Of a stretch of DNA of 64,000 nt, positions 41,145-51,935 are shown piece by piece. The notes beneath the pieces were generated by a model that was given only the letters and a program-made list of their open reading frames with translations, did not search any database and had not been told where the DNA came from. Made by a program: the position numbers and the translations under genes. Where the stretch lies: assembly GCF_021134715.1 (NCBI RefSeq), contig NC_060026.1:12019001-12083000 (forward strand), in the 5' to 3' direction. Within the stretch, counting starts at the first letter, position 1, and each line of letters opens with the position of its first letter. The DNA is from Daphnia pulex. Its lineage: Eukaryota > Arthropoda > Branchiopoda > Diplostraca > Daphniidae.

Positions 41145-41152
41145 CATAAAAG
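41145..41152 (+). promoter_or_regulatory. TATA-like box of the Gly/Tyr/Pro-rich secreted protein gene
   Basis: CATAAAAG lies about 140 bases upstream of the start codon, with an initiator-like ACCATTTAGTTG about 25 bases further on. Confidence 0.4.
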
Positions 41153-41286
41153 ACTTGCTGTGTTCCACGTTTACGTACCATTTAGTTGTCGCTCTTCCTC
41201 GCCAATAGTTGACGCTTTTTTGTCTTTCATCATCAAATTGTCGATTTGATTTTCTCACAAAGGCGAAGGATATAGAGGCCATCACT

Positions 41287-41768
41287 ATGAATTGCGTGAA
41301 ATGTTTTCTGTTGTGCGGATTGTTCTTCGTTCATGGTATTGAAGCATTCAAAGGAAAAGGTTGGTTCGTTTGCTTTCAATATTAAGGCGTATAAAATTAT
41401 TTCATAATATTATTGACTCAAAATTTTAAGGCGGAGGTTACGGCCCATCTCAACGAGTTATCTACGTTCCAACGTCCCAGCACCCAGTATTCTATCCAGG
41501 CCCAGCTCAGGGCGGCTATGGAGGATTTGCAGGGGGCCCTCCAGTTCATGTTCAATATTATTCACCTACTGTTGGTCCAATTCCATTACCGTATCAATCA
41601 TTTTCAATGCCCTTTTACGGTGGATTTACGGAATTTAGACAGCAGCATGCACCATATTGTCATCTTTCCTCAGTTGGAGCCTTTGGTCCTCCTCCTCATA
41701 AAATTAAGGGGGTTTTGGAAAAGTTCAAAATGGCGTGGTTTTGCAAGTTGTCTCAACTCCTGTTTTAG
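41287..41768 (+). CDS. Small secreted Gly/Tyr/Pro-rich protein
   Basis: Two exons, 41287-41359 and 41431-41768, joined in phase across a 71 bp intron, give 136 residues. The first exon is a signal peptide (MNCVKCFLLCGLFFVHGIEA). The mature chain is rich in Gly, Tyr, Pro and Gln (GGGYGPSQRVIYVPTSQHP, GGYGGFAGGPPVHVQYYSP), then a shorter, less repetitive tail with two Cys and KFKMAWFCKLSQLLF. No known domain is recognised; the composition resembles structural cuticle, glue or eggshell proteins. AATAAA follows at 41864. A longer frame at 41413-41823 in another phase is a shadow of this exon. It is the first of three neighbouring secreted-protein genes on the same strand. Confidence 0.8.
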
Positions 41769-41863
41769 ACATGGGCCAACGAATGTTGTGTATAGTTTTC
41801 AAATTTTACCGCCCATCGCTTGAAACGTACACACAGAACTGAACCCTTCTTATATTCTCCTTA

Positions 41864-41869
41864 AATAAA
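41864..41869 (+). terminator. Polyadenylation signal of the Gly/Tyr/Pro-rich gene
   Basis: AATAAA about 95 bases after the stop codon. Confidence 0.55.
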
Positions 41870-42655
41870 AATTTCCTTCTTTAATTATTAAAACATTTAG
41901 TAGCCTAGCGTCCTAATTATTATACTGAGCATCAAGTTATTATAACATTCGCAAAATGTATGCTGATTGATATTTCACAGCGAAATAAATTCAAACAACT
42001 ATATGAAAATATTTTTTTAATCGCGAGCACCGGTGAATTCAAAAATGTCGCCCTGTATTACAGCATTCGTTATTAGAAAACGTTATTTTCCTAGAGATTT
42101 TCTGTCATGTAAAAGCTCAACTTTCAAAATTTTTTCTAAAATTTATTCTTCTTAATAGTTGTATCGCCGTAAGCCTTATCTCCAACTCCAACTACAGCAT
42201 ATCCGCTGTCTTTCATTTGATCATGTCTTTGCGCACCTTGTATTTTGTTGTTTATCTTTTATATCGTCTTTATCGATGCATATAATCATCAGAACATCTA
42301 CAACAGTCAGGTTTTTTCCCGACTAAGTAATTTGTAATTGCTCGACCCAAATTTCCCTTGCCGTTTCATTTTAAGAAATGTGAAATTTTGAAGTGAAGCA
42401 TGTTTGTGGAAGGCTGGTTGGGCATATGGACTGGGACAATCGCGGGGTTTATACGCACACAGCTGGTGAAAGGGAACAGTCGCAGTCGGTAGTGTTTACT
42501 AATAACTTGATCGCGTTTAAGTTGCGGAATATCCCTGTGTAAGTGCCGGGAAATCCTAGGGAAAAAGAAAAGAAAATGTGATGTAAACATATCGCAAATA
42601 ACTTTCATCTTTTTTTTTGTAATGTTTTATAACGAAACATTTTTCAGCTGTAACC
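41870..42655. other. Intergenic between two small secreted protein genes
   Basis: About 0.8 kb of AT-rich DNA. No frame with protein support. Confidence 0.5.
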
Positions 42656-42664
42656 TATATATAA
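42656..42664 (+). promoter_or_regulatory. TATA box of the small Gly-rich secreted protein gene
   Basis: TATATATAA about 90 bases upstream of the start codon, giving a predicted start near 42685-42690. Confidence 0.65.
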
Positions 42665-42747
42665 GAACACAGCACGTAGCGCTGAACAGCAGTTGTTATT
42701 AATCGTTGTCGGTGCCAGCTTCTATACAGCATACATTCCGTTTCAAC

Positions 42748-43425
42748 ATGATAAAGGTGAGTTATGTACATACTCTCCATATACGTATGTGGTAGTAGAC
42801 CAAGTCGTATATTTATGCAGTAACTTTCATCCCAATCTAACCGCCCATTATTCTTGATGTACCTAAAAGTTTTTGCAGATTTGTGTTCTGACCATTGGTT
42901 CACTGCTATTACTTGCGAAACTTGAACATAATAGCGTTGAAGCAACTAAATCAAACAAAAGTGAAAAAGGTGAGGAGGCTGAGTTTTCGAATGTACTATT
43001 GATTAATCCACATTACAAAAATTAATTTAAATCAGGGTTTGATTACGACGGTAAAGAAAACGGAGGTGAATCTGATGTTGGAAAAGGTAAGCTTGAGTAA
43101 CTTAATGCCATTTATATACGCTGATTACGAAGTCACTAATATTATTGTAGCTTATTATATATGAACAACGTTGTTTGTGAACTTTCAATCGATTACAGGT
43201 CAGCATCACAAAATCTTGTTTCAAGAGCCAAAGAAATACCTATTATTAACCAGAGACCACATTAGAGAAGCCACTGCTTACGGAGCTGGCGGGGGTTATT
43301 CCCTTCAAATACAAGTTGCAGTTCCGTTACAGACACCATATTCATCAAAAAGAGGTGGTTCCGGAGGTTACGAGGGATCAGCATCAGCAGGAGACAGTGA
43401 AGTTCCTATTCCTGTGCCTGTTTAA
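42748..43425 (+). CDS. Small secreted Gly/Ser-rich protein
   Basis: Four small exons, 42748-42756, 42879-42969, 43036-43086 and 43199-43425, all in phase, give 125 residues. The signal peptide is split by the first intron (MIK, then ICVLTIGSLLLLAKLEHNS), the same arrangement as in the collagen gene at 46125. The middle is charged (GFDYDGKENGGESDVGK). The last exon has a conserved-looking segment, FQEPKKYLLLTRDHIREA, then GAGGGYSLQIQVAVPLQ and a Gly/Ser tail ending VPIPVPV. No known family is recognised. The tiny in-phase exons argue for a real spliced gene. Confidence 0.75.
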
Positions 43426-45853
43426 TTTGAAATACGAATCTCTCCTTAAAATCTTATAAGGAGTATAGGCTAAATTCAACCATTATTACAGTTTACGTAT
43501 AGGCCTTCTACGCCTTCTATATACTCTAAACTCTATCAGTCACATCCTTTTGCCAATTTCGACGTCCTTTTGGTCCTTTTTCACATGTGTTACATATCTT
43601 CGCATATCTTTTCATTGTTTCTTTATATACGAAACATTATTTTCTAAAAGTTATAGAGCATGTTATCAAGCGGAGCTATTGTTCTTGATTTTGTTGTAGT
43701 ATTTTTGTGGATATATTTTTCACCTTTGAATCGCGAAATACATTCACAATTCCATCAGTGATACCGATTTGAGGCTTGCTTTTGCTTTTACTTCTTTGTT
43801 GATGTTACCCTTTTCCGCAGGCGCCGCACACGGCAACTCTTCCCATAAACATACAATTCGATCATCAATTTTCTAAAAAAAAAAGTCAACTTTCTTTACA
43901 TTGACGCAGCTTCTAGTAGCTACGGCTTGCTGGGAATCTCAGAACCTATAAATGGGCACGATATATAACAAACAGAAATGTATTTCTACTCTAAAAACGA
44001 TGTAACATGACTGAGCACCTTCTCTTTACATGACGTAACGCACTTCTTGTCTTTTTAACAACCATAGCTATACATCGATATTTATATGTCAGTCATTTAA
44101 GCGACATGGGGGCTAGTCTTGGTCTTCGTCGTCATCACAACCGAAACTATAAGAAAAATGTTGTCACTTGGCTGCTTAAGTGCTTAGCTATAAAATAAAT
44201 ACAAAAGAAAATGAGAGAAAGTCTTTTTCTGTCTTGAGATGATAGAAACATCTCTGTGGGAATAAGATTGTTAATAAATAAGCGGATTGATTCAACTGCG
44301 GTTGACTGCGCGGTCAACTGATGGTCATGTACTATTAATTTCTTATATTTGGCATAATATAATGTTTTCTCTATTTTGGGCACGATCGTCACATTCCTCA
44401 GCTATAGACTATATTATACAGTGCGCTTTAACATAGTTAATGGTAATATAACTCAGCAGCATCCCATTGAACCGGAAAATCTCTGATTTCCTGACATTAG
44501 GCTACTACCTCATATAGGTGTAAACCCCTGCTGCAGCTTAGTTGCCCGGTCTATAAATCAGCCAAAGTGTTGGCTTTTGTAGCTTTACTATTATGCATCA
44601 TTATAAACTTACTTGAAAGTTGTTTAAATCACGCACAGCTATTAACGTCGATGGAGTTGATGAAAAATTAGCATTAGATTGAAAGCGTTTATACGACAGT
44701 TTGGACTCGTTCACAACATTTCAGCAGAAACTTCGCTGACATTCTAGATCTTATATCTTATCTGCTTTTTATTACCCACGATTTAACACTAATTAGTAGA
44801 CAGTTTTCACAATAAATCCTTACTTCAAAACACTATATAGTATGATAATCATTTAAAATTTTGCGAGAGAAACCTTTTTGTTGAAGTCGTCTCCGGTCGT
44901 CTCTTATAGTTTTGTGTAAAAGGCTTTAATTGTTTTATTTCGTTATTAATAAGAAAAACGTCTTGCGTTAACGTCATTTTCTCATTACTTGCTGAAAAAA
45001 AACTCTTAGCATTCCTCCCAAATGAAACCACGATCAGAATGACGAGGAATACTGTAACTGTGTTACTAGCCTATTTACTATAAGACGGCACCCTTAAAAG
45101 AGTTGAAGACGTTAAAGAAAGAAAGATGTGAGTCATGCAGTTTGCCAGATGCTTACTCGGCAAAATAAACTTTTCGGTGCCAATATGGTTCTTTTTGTTA
45201 TCAATGTCTGGAAGCGCAGGCTACCTTTCTCTCATCCGAACGATTTACGCTCTCTAAGTTACGATTTCACTTTCGTAGGATAATCTTCTGGATTGTTTAC
45301 CGTAAAATATATATATTTCTCCATTAGTAGCTATTTTAACTTATGTAGGCCTACAAATCTACAATATCGAATTAATGTTAAAAATAAATTGTGCTGGCAG
45401 CAGTCCTAACACATATATTTATGTATATGTATACGACATAACTTTATAGATGTTTGCCACTCTGTATTTAAATGGAGAGATATTCGAACCTCAGCTTATT
45501 TTGGCGTGTCTTGAATAAAATGCTAATGTCATGTTCCACCGTCCATCAACGACGCACACCGCAGCGCTTCTTGAGTGAGGTCCAGTACTGCATGACTTGA
45601 AGGGCCAAAAAATTCTAAAGAAAAAGAGAAATGATGTCAAGTGTCAACTTATTCGACAAAGATTCGCTTATACCTACTTTTCACTGGACTGAGTCGGGTC
45701 CACTTTCTTTCCTTTCACTCACATTCACGATAACACGAGGAGATTTCTTCTTTTGCCCATCCTGTTCCATCCTATATTCGCCTATAGCAGTAGCCTACTG
45801 TAGCACTCATTAACACCTTGTGGGTTTTCCGTCACGTGACTCTGCAGCTCACG
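43426..45853. other. 2.4 kb intergenic region, no gene seen
   Basis: It contains TATA-like sequences (CTATAAATGGGC near 43949; TCTATAAATCAGCC near 44551) that resemble promoters of the neighbouring small genes, but no signal-peptide exon could be found after them. Palindromic ATATATTTATGTATATGTAT lies near 45410. Confidence 0.5.
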
Positions 45854-45929
45854 TTTAAAAAGCGAGCGCTCTGCTACCTATAATCAGCAGTGTTGGCGTT
45901 TCAGTGTAGTAAGAAACATCTTCCATCAG
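45854..45929 (+). promoter_or_regulatory. Core promoter and non-coding first exon of the collagen gene
   Basis: TTTAAAAAG at 45854-45862 with an initiator-like TCAGTGT about 40 bases later. A donor at CATCAG/GTAAATC (45929) and an acceptor TTTGTACAG before about 46054 suggest an untranslated first exon spliced to the exon holding the start codon. Confidence 0.5.
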
Positions 45930-46124
45930 GTAAATCAAAGAACACATTTGCGAAAGGTTTAATTTAAAAAGATAAAAATGAATTTATTATTGCTGTGTTT
46001 AACTTTTCATAAAGTTTTCCAGACAAACTTACATGTTTACTTGATTTGTACAGATAATTCTGCGTCAATCAACTGCCAAGAGAAATTGGGGATTTAGAGG
46101 ACCTATCATAATATTTATACAGCA

Positions 46125-48140
46125 ATGAAGGCAGTCGTAAGTTTCTAAATTCTAATTTTCGGTGGTCAGAATAGCATTTAACGAGATTGTATTTCACCAC
46201 GGTATTAGGCCATCATCCCATTTTTAGTTGCAGCAGCATTTGCTGCCCCGCAATATGGATCAACTCCAGAATATGGATCTGCTCCACAGGCGGTTGACAC
46301 AACTAACCAAGTCTCACTTGAACAGTGGGCAACTCAAAACTCAGCGTCGGCATCGGCCTTTGCTTCTTCTCATGCCCAGTTTCAACCTGCTGCTCAAAAA
46401 TGGCCGGAGCAGACAGCATCCCATCAGATCTCCACTGGACATGGATCATCATCAGTCAATCTCAATATCCAACCGAGGCCACAAATTGAGGAAATCCAAA
46501 GACAATGGGAACAATTCCTTGTGTAAGATTCAGCACCAATTTTTTATTTTGATTTTAATAAACTTACAAATTGATTCACGGATTTTCACAGACACCTTCC
46601 ATGGCTGAACGGTCCTCCTGGTCCACCTGGTCCACCCGGATCTGCTGGTGCACAAGGAAGTGGTTTTGCCAGCCAACCCCAACCAACAACTGTTGTCGGA
46701 CCCCCTGGAGCACCTGGAGCCCCTGGATTACCTGGACCTAAAGGAGAAGCTGGAAATCCAGGCAGTCCAGGATTTCCTGGAGGTCCTGGGCCACAAGGGG
46801 CAGCTGGACTTAATGGCGCACCTGGTAGTCCTGGACCGGCTGGAGAGCGTGGCTTGAACGGAGCTCCCGGCGCTCCTGGAGGACCCGGATTCCCTGGAGC
46901 CAAGGGGGCTGCTGGGCTTAATGGCGCACCTGGTCTCAATGGAGCCCCAGGAACACCTGGCCGAGATGGATTCAACGGATCACCCGGAGCTCCTGGACCC
47001 AAAGGACAACCTGGCGCCCCAGGACAAACTGTTGCTTCAAGCGGCACTGGCCCCGCCGGTCCACCGGGAACACCTGGAAGAGATGGGGCTCCTGGCACTC
47101 CTGGTAGCCCTGGAACGGCTGGCCCAGTTGGACCTGTTGGTAAATGAAATAATATAATGTGTGAATAACAATATGAAAAATTCAATATTGTTTTGCAGGG
47201 CCAGTTGGCCCAGCTGGCAGACCCGGAAACAATGGATTATCCGGTACTCCTGGCCCTAAAGGTGAAGCTGGAACTCCTGGATTTCCTGGAGGACCGGGCA
47301 AAGATGGACGCCCTGGTGCACCAGGAAATTCAGGACCAGCCGGTTCGGCAGGTAAAGTCTCATAATTTTCTACGTGGAAAAAAACATTCATCATCATGAT
47401 TTTTTTAACATCCCTTCTTTTTTTCTTAATATTACTTATTTATTTTTAGGCCCAGTTGGACCTCCAGGCACTCCCGGAGGTCCCGGCAGAGATGGTTTTC
47501 CTGGCGGACCAGGTGCTCCAGGAAAAGACGGATTCCCAGGTGGACCTGGATTACCAGGTATAGATTCATTACGGAAATAATTGTGTTACATGCTGTATAT
47601 CAAAGTCTCATTTCAATTATAGGTGGTCCTGGACAACCAGGTAAACCAGGAAGAGATGGTCTTAACGGAGGTCCTGGAGCTCCAGGTTCTCCTGGTGGGC
47701 CGGGATCTGCTGGACCTCAAGGAAAACCAGGCGCCCCAGGATTTCCAGGTGGACCTGGCGGCCCAGGTCCTGCGGGACAAATAGGAAACCCGGGACCTCA
47801 AGGCCAACCTGGAAATCCAGGTTTCCCTGGAGGCCCCGGCCCTGTTGGGCCCCAAGGAAGACCAGGCCCTCAAGGTGGCCCTGGACCCGCAGGTCAACCA
47901 GGAACACCAGGTAGTCCAGGACCTGCTGGACCGGCTGGACAAGCCGGAATTGCCGGAACTGTGACGCCAGTTCATGCCCCGGCATACGAAGTACCTGTTC
48001 ATCAACCTGCACCAGTTGATCAGCCATCTTACCAACAACCAACTCAAGCACCATTTTGGGCAGCTCCGACTCAACCGTCGTGGTCGACTCCTGTCCAGCC
48101 CTCATTCCAACAGCCGCAGCAATCGGCCTACGGACGATGA
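46125..48140 (+). CDS. Short secreted collagen-like protein
   Basis: Six in-phase exons, 46125-46136, 46209-46522, 46592-47139, 47199-47351, 47450-47557 and 47623-48140, give 550 residues. The signal peptide is split by the first intron (MKAV, then [17 protein letters not shown]). A non-collagenous N-terminal part (about residues 15-110) rich in Ser, Ala and Gln ends in [13 protein letters not shown]. The triple-helical region runs from about 115 to 480 as Gly-X-Y repeats with many Gly-Pro-Gly triplets, two short breaks and several Gly-Lys-Asp and Gly-Arg-Asp motifs. The C-terminal about 60 residues are Pro/Gln/Tyr/Trp-rich and carry no fibrillar COLFI or collagen IV NC1 domain. It therefore resembles short non-fibrillar cuticle or secretion collagens. 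Introns split Gly codons, as usual in collagens. The antisense frame 46586-47185 is a shadow. Confidence 0.9.
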
Positions 48141-48327
48141 ACTCTACCCGCATTCTTGAAACAACAACTACACTGAAAAGAAAAACTTTCCACGGTGAAA
48201 GTCGCTTCAAGATGACAAAAGAAGATAACACACCTCTATTTTCGATTATTCATTTTATAAATTCCTCATCTTCGCAACATGGTGATTTCCAATTATATAC
48301 TTATATTTTAATTCACAGTGCTATATA

Positions 48328-48333
48328 AATAAA
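48328..48333 (+). terminator. Polyadenylation signal of the collagen gene
   Basis: AATAAA about 190 bases after the stop codon, followed by T-rich DNA. Confidence 0.55.
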
Positions 48334-48404
48334 CTGCTTTATTACAAAATTCAAATTATACCACCCACATTGACTTACTTGCGCTACCTCTCTCAAACTC
48401 ATGG

Positions 48405-49600
48405 AAGCGGTGTTTCACAGTTCCTATGATAAAAAGAACTGAACGAGATGTAGGGAAAACGGAATCTGTATTTAGACGTTACCATCGGCCATAGTAGAGC
48501 ACAAGAGACTGATTGACAAAGGGGGCTTAAGGGCCGAATTAGATTCTGTAAGGGGATAGGAGCTGTGATGCCAGATGGCATCATTACAGTTCCTGGAAGA
48601 TATTCTCGGGGAGTTTCTATGAGCCATTTTTTTCTAAAACTATTCCTTCATGATTTGTATTATGAATTCATTGATTCAATGAACTTGAAATGGTGTATTG
48701 TACAGTACCCTACAAAACAATCCAACAGAGATTTTTTTTCAAAGAGCCCCCTATGTAGACTGCGGGGAACTGTGTTTGTATTTAAGCCTAATATATGAAT
48801 TCATAATAAAAATGAAGAAGGAATTGTTTTGGAAAAAAGGGTTCATGTGAAATATTCCAGGAACTGTGAAACACCACGTCAATCAGTTCGAAAATTGATT
48901 GTTTCTCGAATACAAAAACTTTCTTTCTCACAGGATATGTAAATCGATGTCTAATACACCATTTCTAGTCAATTGAATCAATGAATTCATAATACAAATG
49001 ATGAAGGAATAGTTTTAGAAAAAACGGTTCATGGAAACTCTTTCAGGAACTGTGAAACACTACTTCAATGAGTTTCAAATTGCTATATTGATTGTTTTAC
49101 GAATAAAAAACATTTCTTTATTACAGGATGTTTTTATTATAGATGTCTAATGCACCATTTGCAGTACATTTAATCAATGAACTCATAATACAAATCATGA
49201 AGGAATAGTTTAAGCAAAATAAAAGGCGGGGTTCATAGAATCTCTTTCAGGAACTGTGAAACACTACTTCAATGAGTTTGAAGTTGCTATTATATTGATT
49301 GTTTCACGAATACAAAACATTTCTTTCTTACAGGACATGTTAATCGATGTCTAATACACCATTTCTAGTCCATTGAATCAATAAATTCATAATACAAATG
49401 ATGAAGGAATAGTTTTAGACAAAACGGTTCATGGAGACTCTTTCAGGAACTGCGAAACACTACTTCAATGAGTTTCAAATTGCTATATTGATTGTTTCAC
49501 GAATAAAAAAACATTTCTTAATTACAGGATATGTTAATCGATGTCTAATACACCAGTAAAAGTCCTTTGAATCAATTAATCCCTGAGGTATATTTATATA
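48405..49600. repeat. Tandem ~190-200 bp repeat array with an inverted copy at its left end
   Basis: Direct units begin with GTTCATG(G)A...TTTCAGGAACTGTGAAACAC at about 48841, 49028, 49230 and 49428, a period of about 187-202 bp, and each also holds TCTAATACACCATTT and TCAATGAATTCATAATACAAA. An inverted copy lies at about 48585-48710 (TTTGTATTATGAATTCATTGA reads as the reverse complement), and GTGTTTCACAGTTCCT at 48411 is the reverse complement of the unit start. A further direct fragment is at about 50712-50762. The layout suggests a mobile element or satellite derived from one. Confidence 0.75.
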
Positions 49601-50400
49601 CGAAGGTCCTTAACAATATAGGGTGTAGGGTATAGGGGGTAGGGTAGTAGTAGCTAGTAGTGAAATTCAGAGGGTTTAATGTCCATTTTGTAATCCTTTA
49701 TACGTTTCTTCCCTGAATGACCAATCGTCACCAAATTTTGTACATAATTCTGTCAAAATTTGATACATTGCGTAACGGGGTTTTCATTTGTTTTTATTAC
49801 TGTTTTATAAATTTAATTTGCGTATTTGTTACCTAGCTGGTTGCCGAATCCTAGTTAGTGAATTCGCTTTTTTTGCGTAACCTTCCAACTGTCAGTGCAT
49901 GCTCAGCAGTGTAAACAAAAAGAAAAAAAAAGATTGGATCTTCCCTAGCAAGACAAGTTTTCTGCTATGGGAGTGGAGAGTATTAATTATTTTATTTGGT
50001 TTTTATGTTCAATTTCGATTTTGTCTTTATTCTTCTTTTTACTTTGTATTTTCCCACTCTTATTTTTTTAATCCTTTTTGTTTTATTATTACCTCTTTTT
50101 GTTTACTATTTTTTATCTTGATTTTAATAAATTTGGTTGTCCAAGTAAAATTTCTATGCCTCCTTTTTTAACAAGTTAGTCATCAACCAAGAAGTTGAGG
50201 AACATTTTAAAAATGTTAGATTATATTCATTTTGAAGCTCTGGGTCATCTCTCTCTTCTTCCTCTGTCCTCTCCTCGGTCATCAAGATCTGCTTGCGGTC
50301 GTGAAGAGTTACCACCGATCTTCCACTTCCATTAACCTCCGAAAGCTTATTAAGAGGAATTTTTCAAAAATTACAAACTTATTTTCCTTTCCGACCTGAT
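49601..50400. other. AT-rich non-coding DNA
   Basis: Contains a TAGGG-rich stretch at about 49618-49650 and otherwise long T-rich runs. The 90-codon frame at 49899-50171 is hydrophobic by composition (poly-T DNA) and unsupported. Confidence 0.45.
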
Positions 50401-50401
50401 A

Positions 50402-50464
50402 GAGATTCGAACCGCGAACCATGCGATTGGCAGCCTGGGTTGGTGACCATTAGACTATCATTGT
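50402..50464 (-). repeat. tRNA-like sequence (possible tRNA-derived SINE or tRNA pseudogene)
   Basis: On the minus strand, TAGTCTAATGG fits the A box and GGTTCGAATC the B box of RNA polymerase III promoters, about 45 bases apart. The ends TGATAG and CTATCA are complementary. The anticodon and T stems do not pair well, so it is not called as a functional tRNA. Confidence 0.45.
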
Positions 50465-51660
50465 TATCTGATTGGAAGGGAAAAAATAAGTCGCACAAAG
50501 TCGCAAAAGAAACCTAAGTCGCACCACACATAATATTGAAAGATTATTAGTCAATTAGTTAATAAGAATCAAATCATTTAAGAGAATAAAGGGAAACAGA
50601 ATTTTCCAAACATAATAGTATGTATACTATTTACTTTCTACTATTTAACCTTTATTGTCTGTCTCTTTAACGTTTAAAAAAATTCCCGAAGGACATTACC
50701 GAAGGAATCTTGTTCACAATACAAATGATGAAGTAATAGTTTTAGAAAAAATGGTTCACATTTTTTAATTTCATTCCACATTTACATCGAAAATACTTGC
50801 GCTACCTAAAGTTTGGGAACGCGCGAGACAACCTTATGGAAAAATGCGTTTTTCTCGGCGTTCCCAAAAATAAAAATTTTCGTCGAAATTCAACGAATTT
50901 TTGTTGAGTCATTAGGGTTGAAGATGGGCTTATTTTTTTTTTGAACTTTTAATTCACGGGAAGGGTAGCTTTTTGGGAACGCTCTGTAGACACCCTTTTT
51001 TTCCCTATGCGAATCACTTAAAAGCCAACATGGCGGATTCCGCAGGAGTCCGTTCACAAACCAGGGGGGGGGGATGTAGGGGAGACCGGGGCTATGTGGG
51101 ACATTTTTTTTTCTTTACGCTGCCATTTATATAAAAATAAGAATTATGAAAAAATAAAAGTATAGGGGTGATTCCCTGGCATTTATTTACATTTGGTAAT
51201 TTTTTTAAATTTTTTTCGTTGTTACGTTTAAGAGTTATGTGATGAAATGCCAACATGAAAAAATTCCGAAAAAACAAAAAAATTAGGGTTAAACGGAACA
51301 GAGCCAGGGGTAAAATTGAACATCGTTTTTCTCAGCAAAGGCTTAATTATATTTATTAAATCATGCACTGGTGAAAAGGGAATTCCTTTCCCTTTCAGAA
51401 GTGCTGAATTTTTATTTATTTTATAAAGTAGAAGTGGCGATACTATCAAAAAAGTTTTTTCGATCATTTTTCCTTTGTTTTTGTTGCCAGGGGGCGTTTT
51501 TCTGGAAATAACGTTGATCTGGCAATACCTGTTTTACCCCGTTTTCCATGTCCCGTTTAACCCGAAGCCAAACAACATTAAATAAACTAAAATATGAATT
51601 ACTAAGGAACCCATTACAAAAAAAAATATATACCACCTTAAACTAGAATAAAATTGCTAT
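50465..51660. other. Repeat-like non-coding DNA
   Basis: Includes a fragment of the 48.4-49.6 kb repeat (about 50712-50762) and a region with CGTTCCCAAA and GGGAACGC motifs that recur near 60310-60370. CCCGTTTAACCCG and GGGACA blocks near 51085 and 51555 suggest an old transposon. No supported gene. Confidence 0.45.
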
Positions 51661-51674
51661 AAAATAGCGAATAC

Positions 51675-51935
51675 AGTACGATTCGGCCAGAAAATATTTG
51701 GCCGAATGCAACAAAAATTATTTGTATGATTCGGCCGCTGTCCGAATGTTACAGAAAAATTTGTATGTTTCGGCCAGTGGCCGAATTACACATAAAAATT
51801 TATATGATTCGGCCATCCTTTTTCTTCGGCCAGCACAAGTTTTTCGGCCAAAAAAATAATTTTCGGGGACGTTGAAAAAATGTAACTGGCCGAATCGTAT
51901 ATTAAAATTTTTATGATTCGGCCGGATTCGGCTTG
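51675..51935. repeat. CGGCC-containing tandem/inverted repeat
   Basis: Variants of ATGATTCGGCC and GGCCGAAT recur roughly every 40-50 bp, in both orientations, separated by A/T-rich AAAAATTT spacers. The 112-codon antisense frame 51718-52056 is a translation of this repeat. Confidence 0.7.

Noticed and set aside
41413-41823. 136-codon plus-strand frame
   Set aside because: Out of phase with the signal-peptide exon; the spliced frame in the same DNA gives a coherent secreted Gly/Tyr-rich protein.
43940-44640. Two TATA-like boxes suggesting further small secreted protein genes
   Set aside because: No start codon with a signal peptide and no in-phase splice chain could be found downstream.
46586-47185. 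199-codon minus-strand Gly/Pro-rich frame
   Set aside because: It is the reverse complement of collagen Gly-X-Y codons, which is also Gly/Pro-rich; the plus-strand exons have splice sites and a signal peptide.
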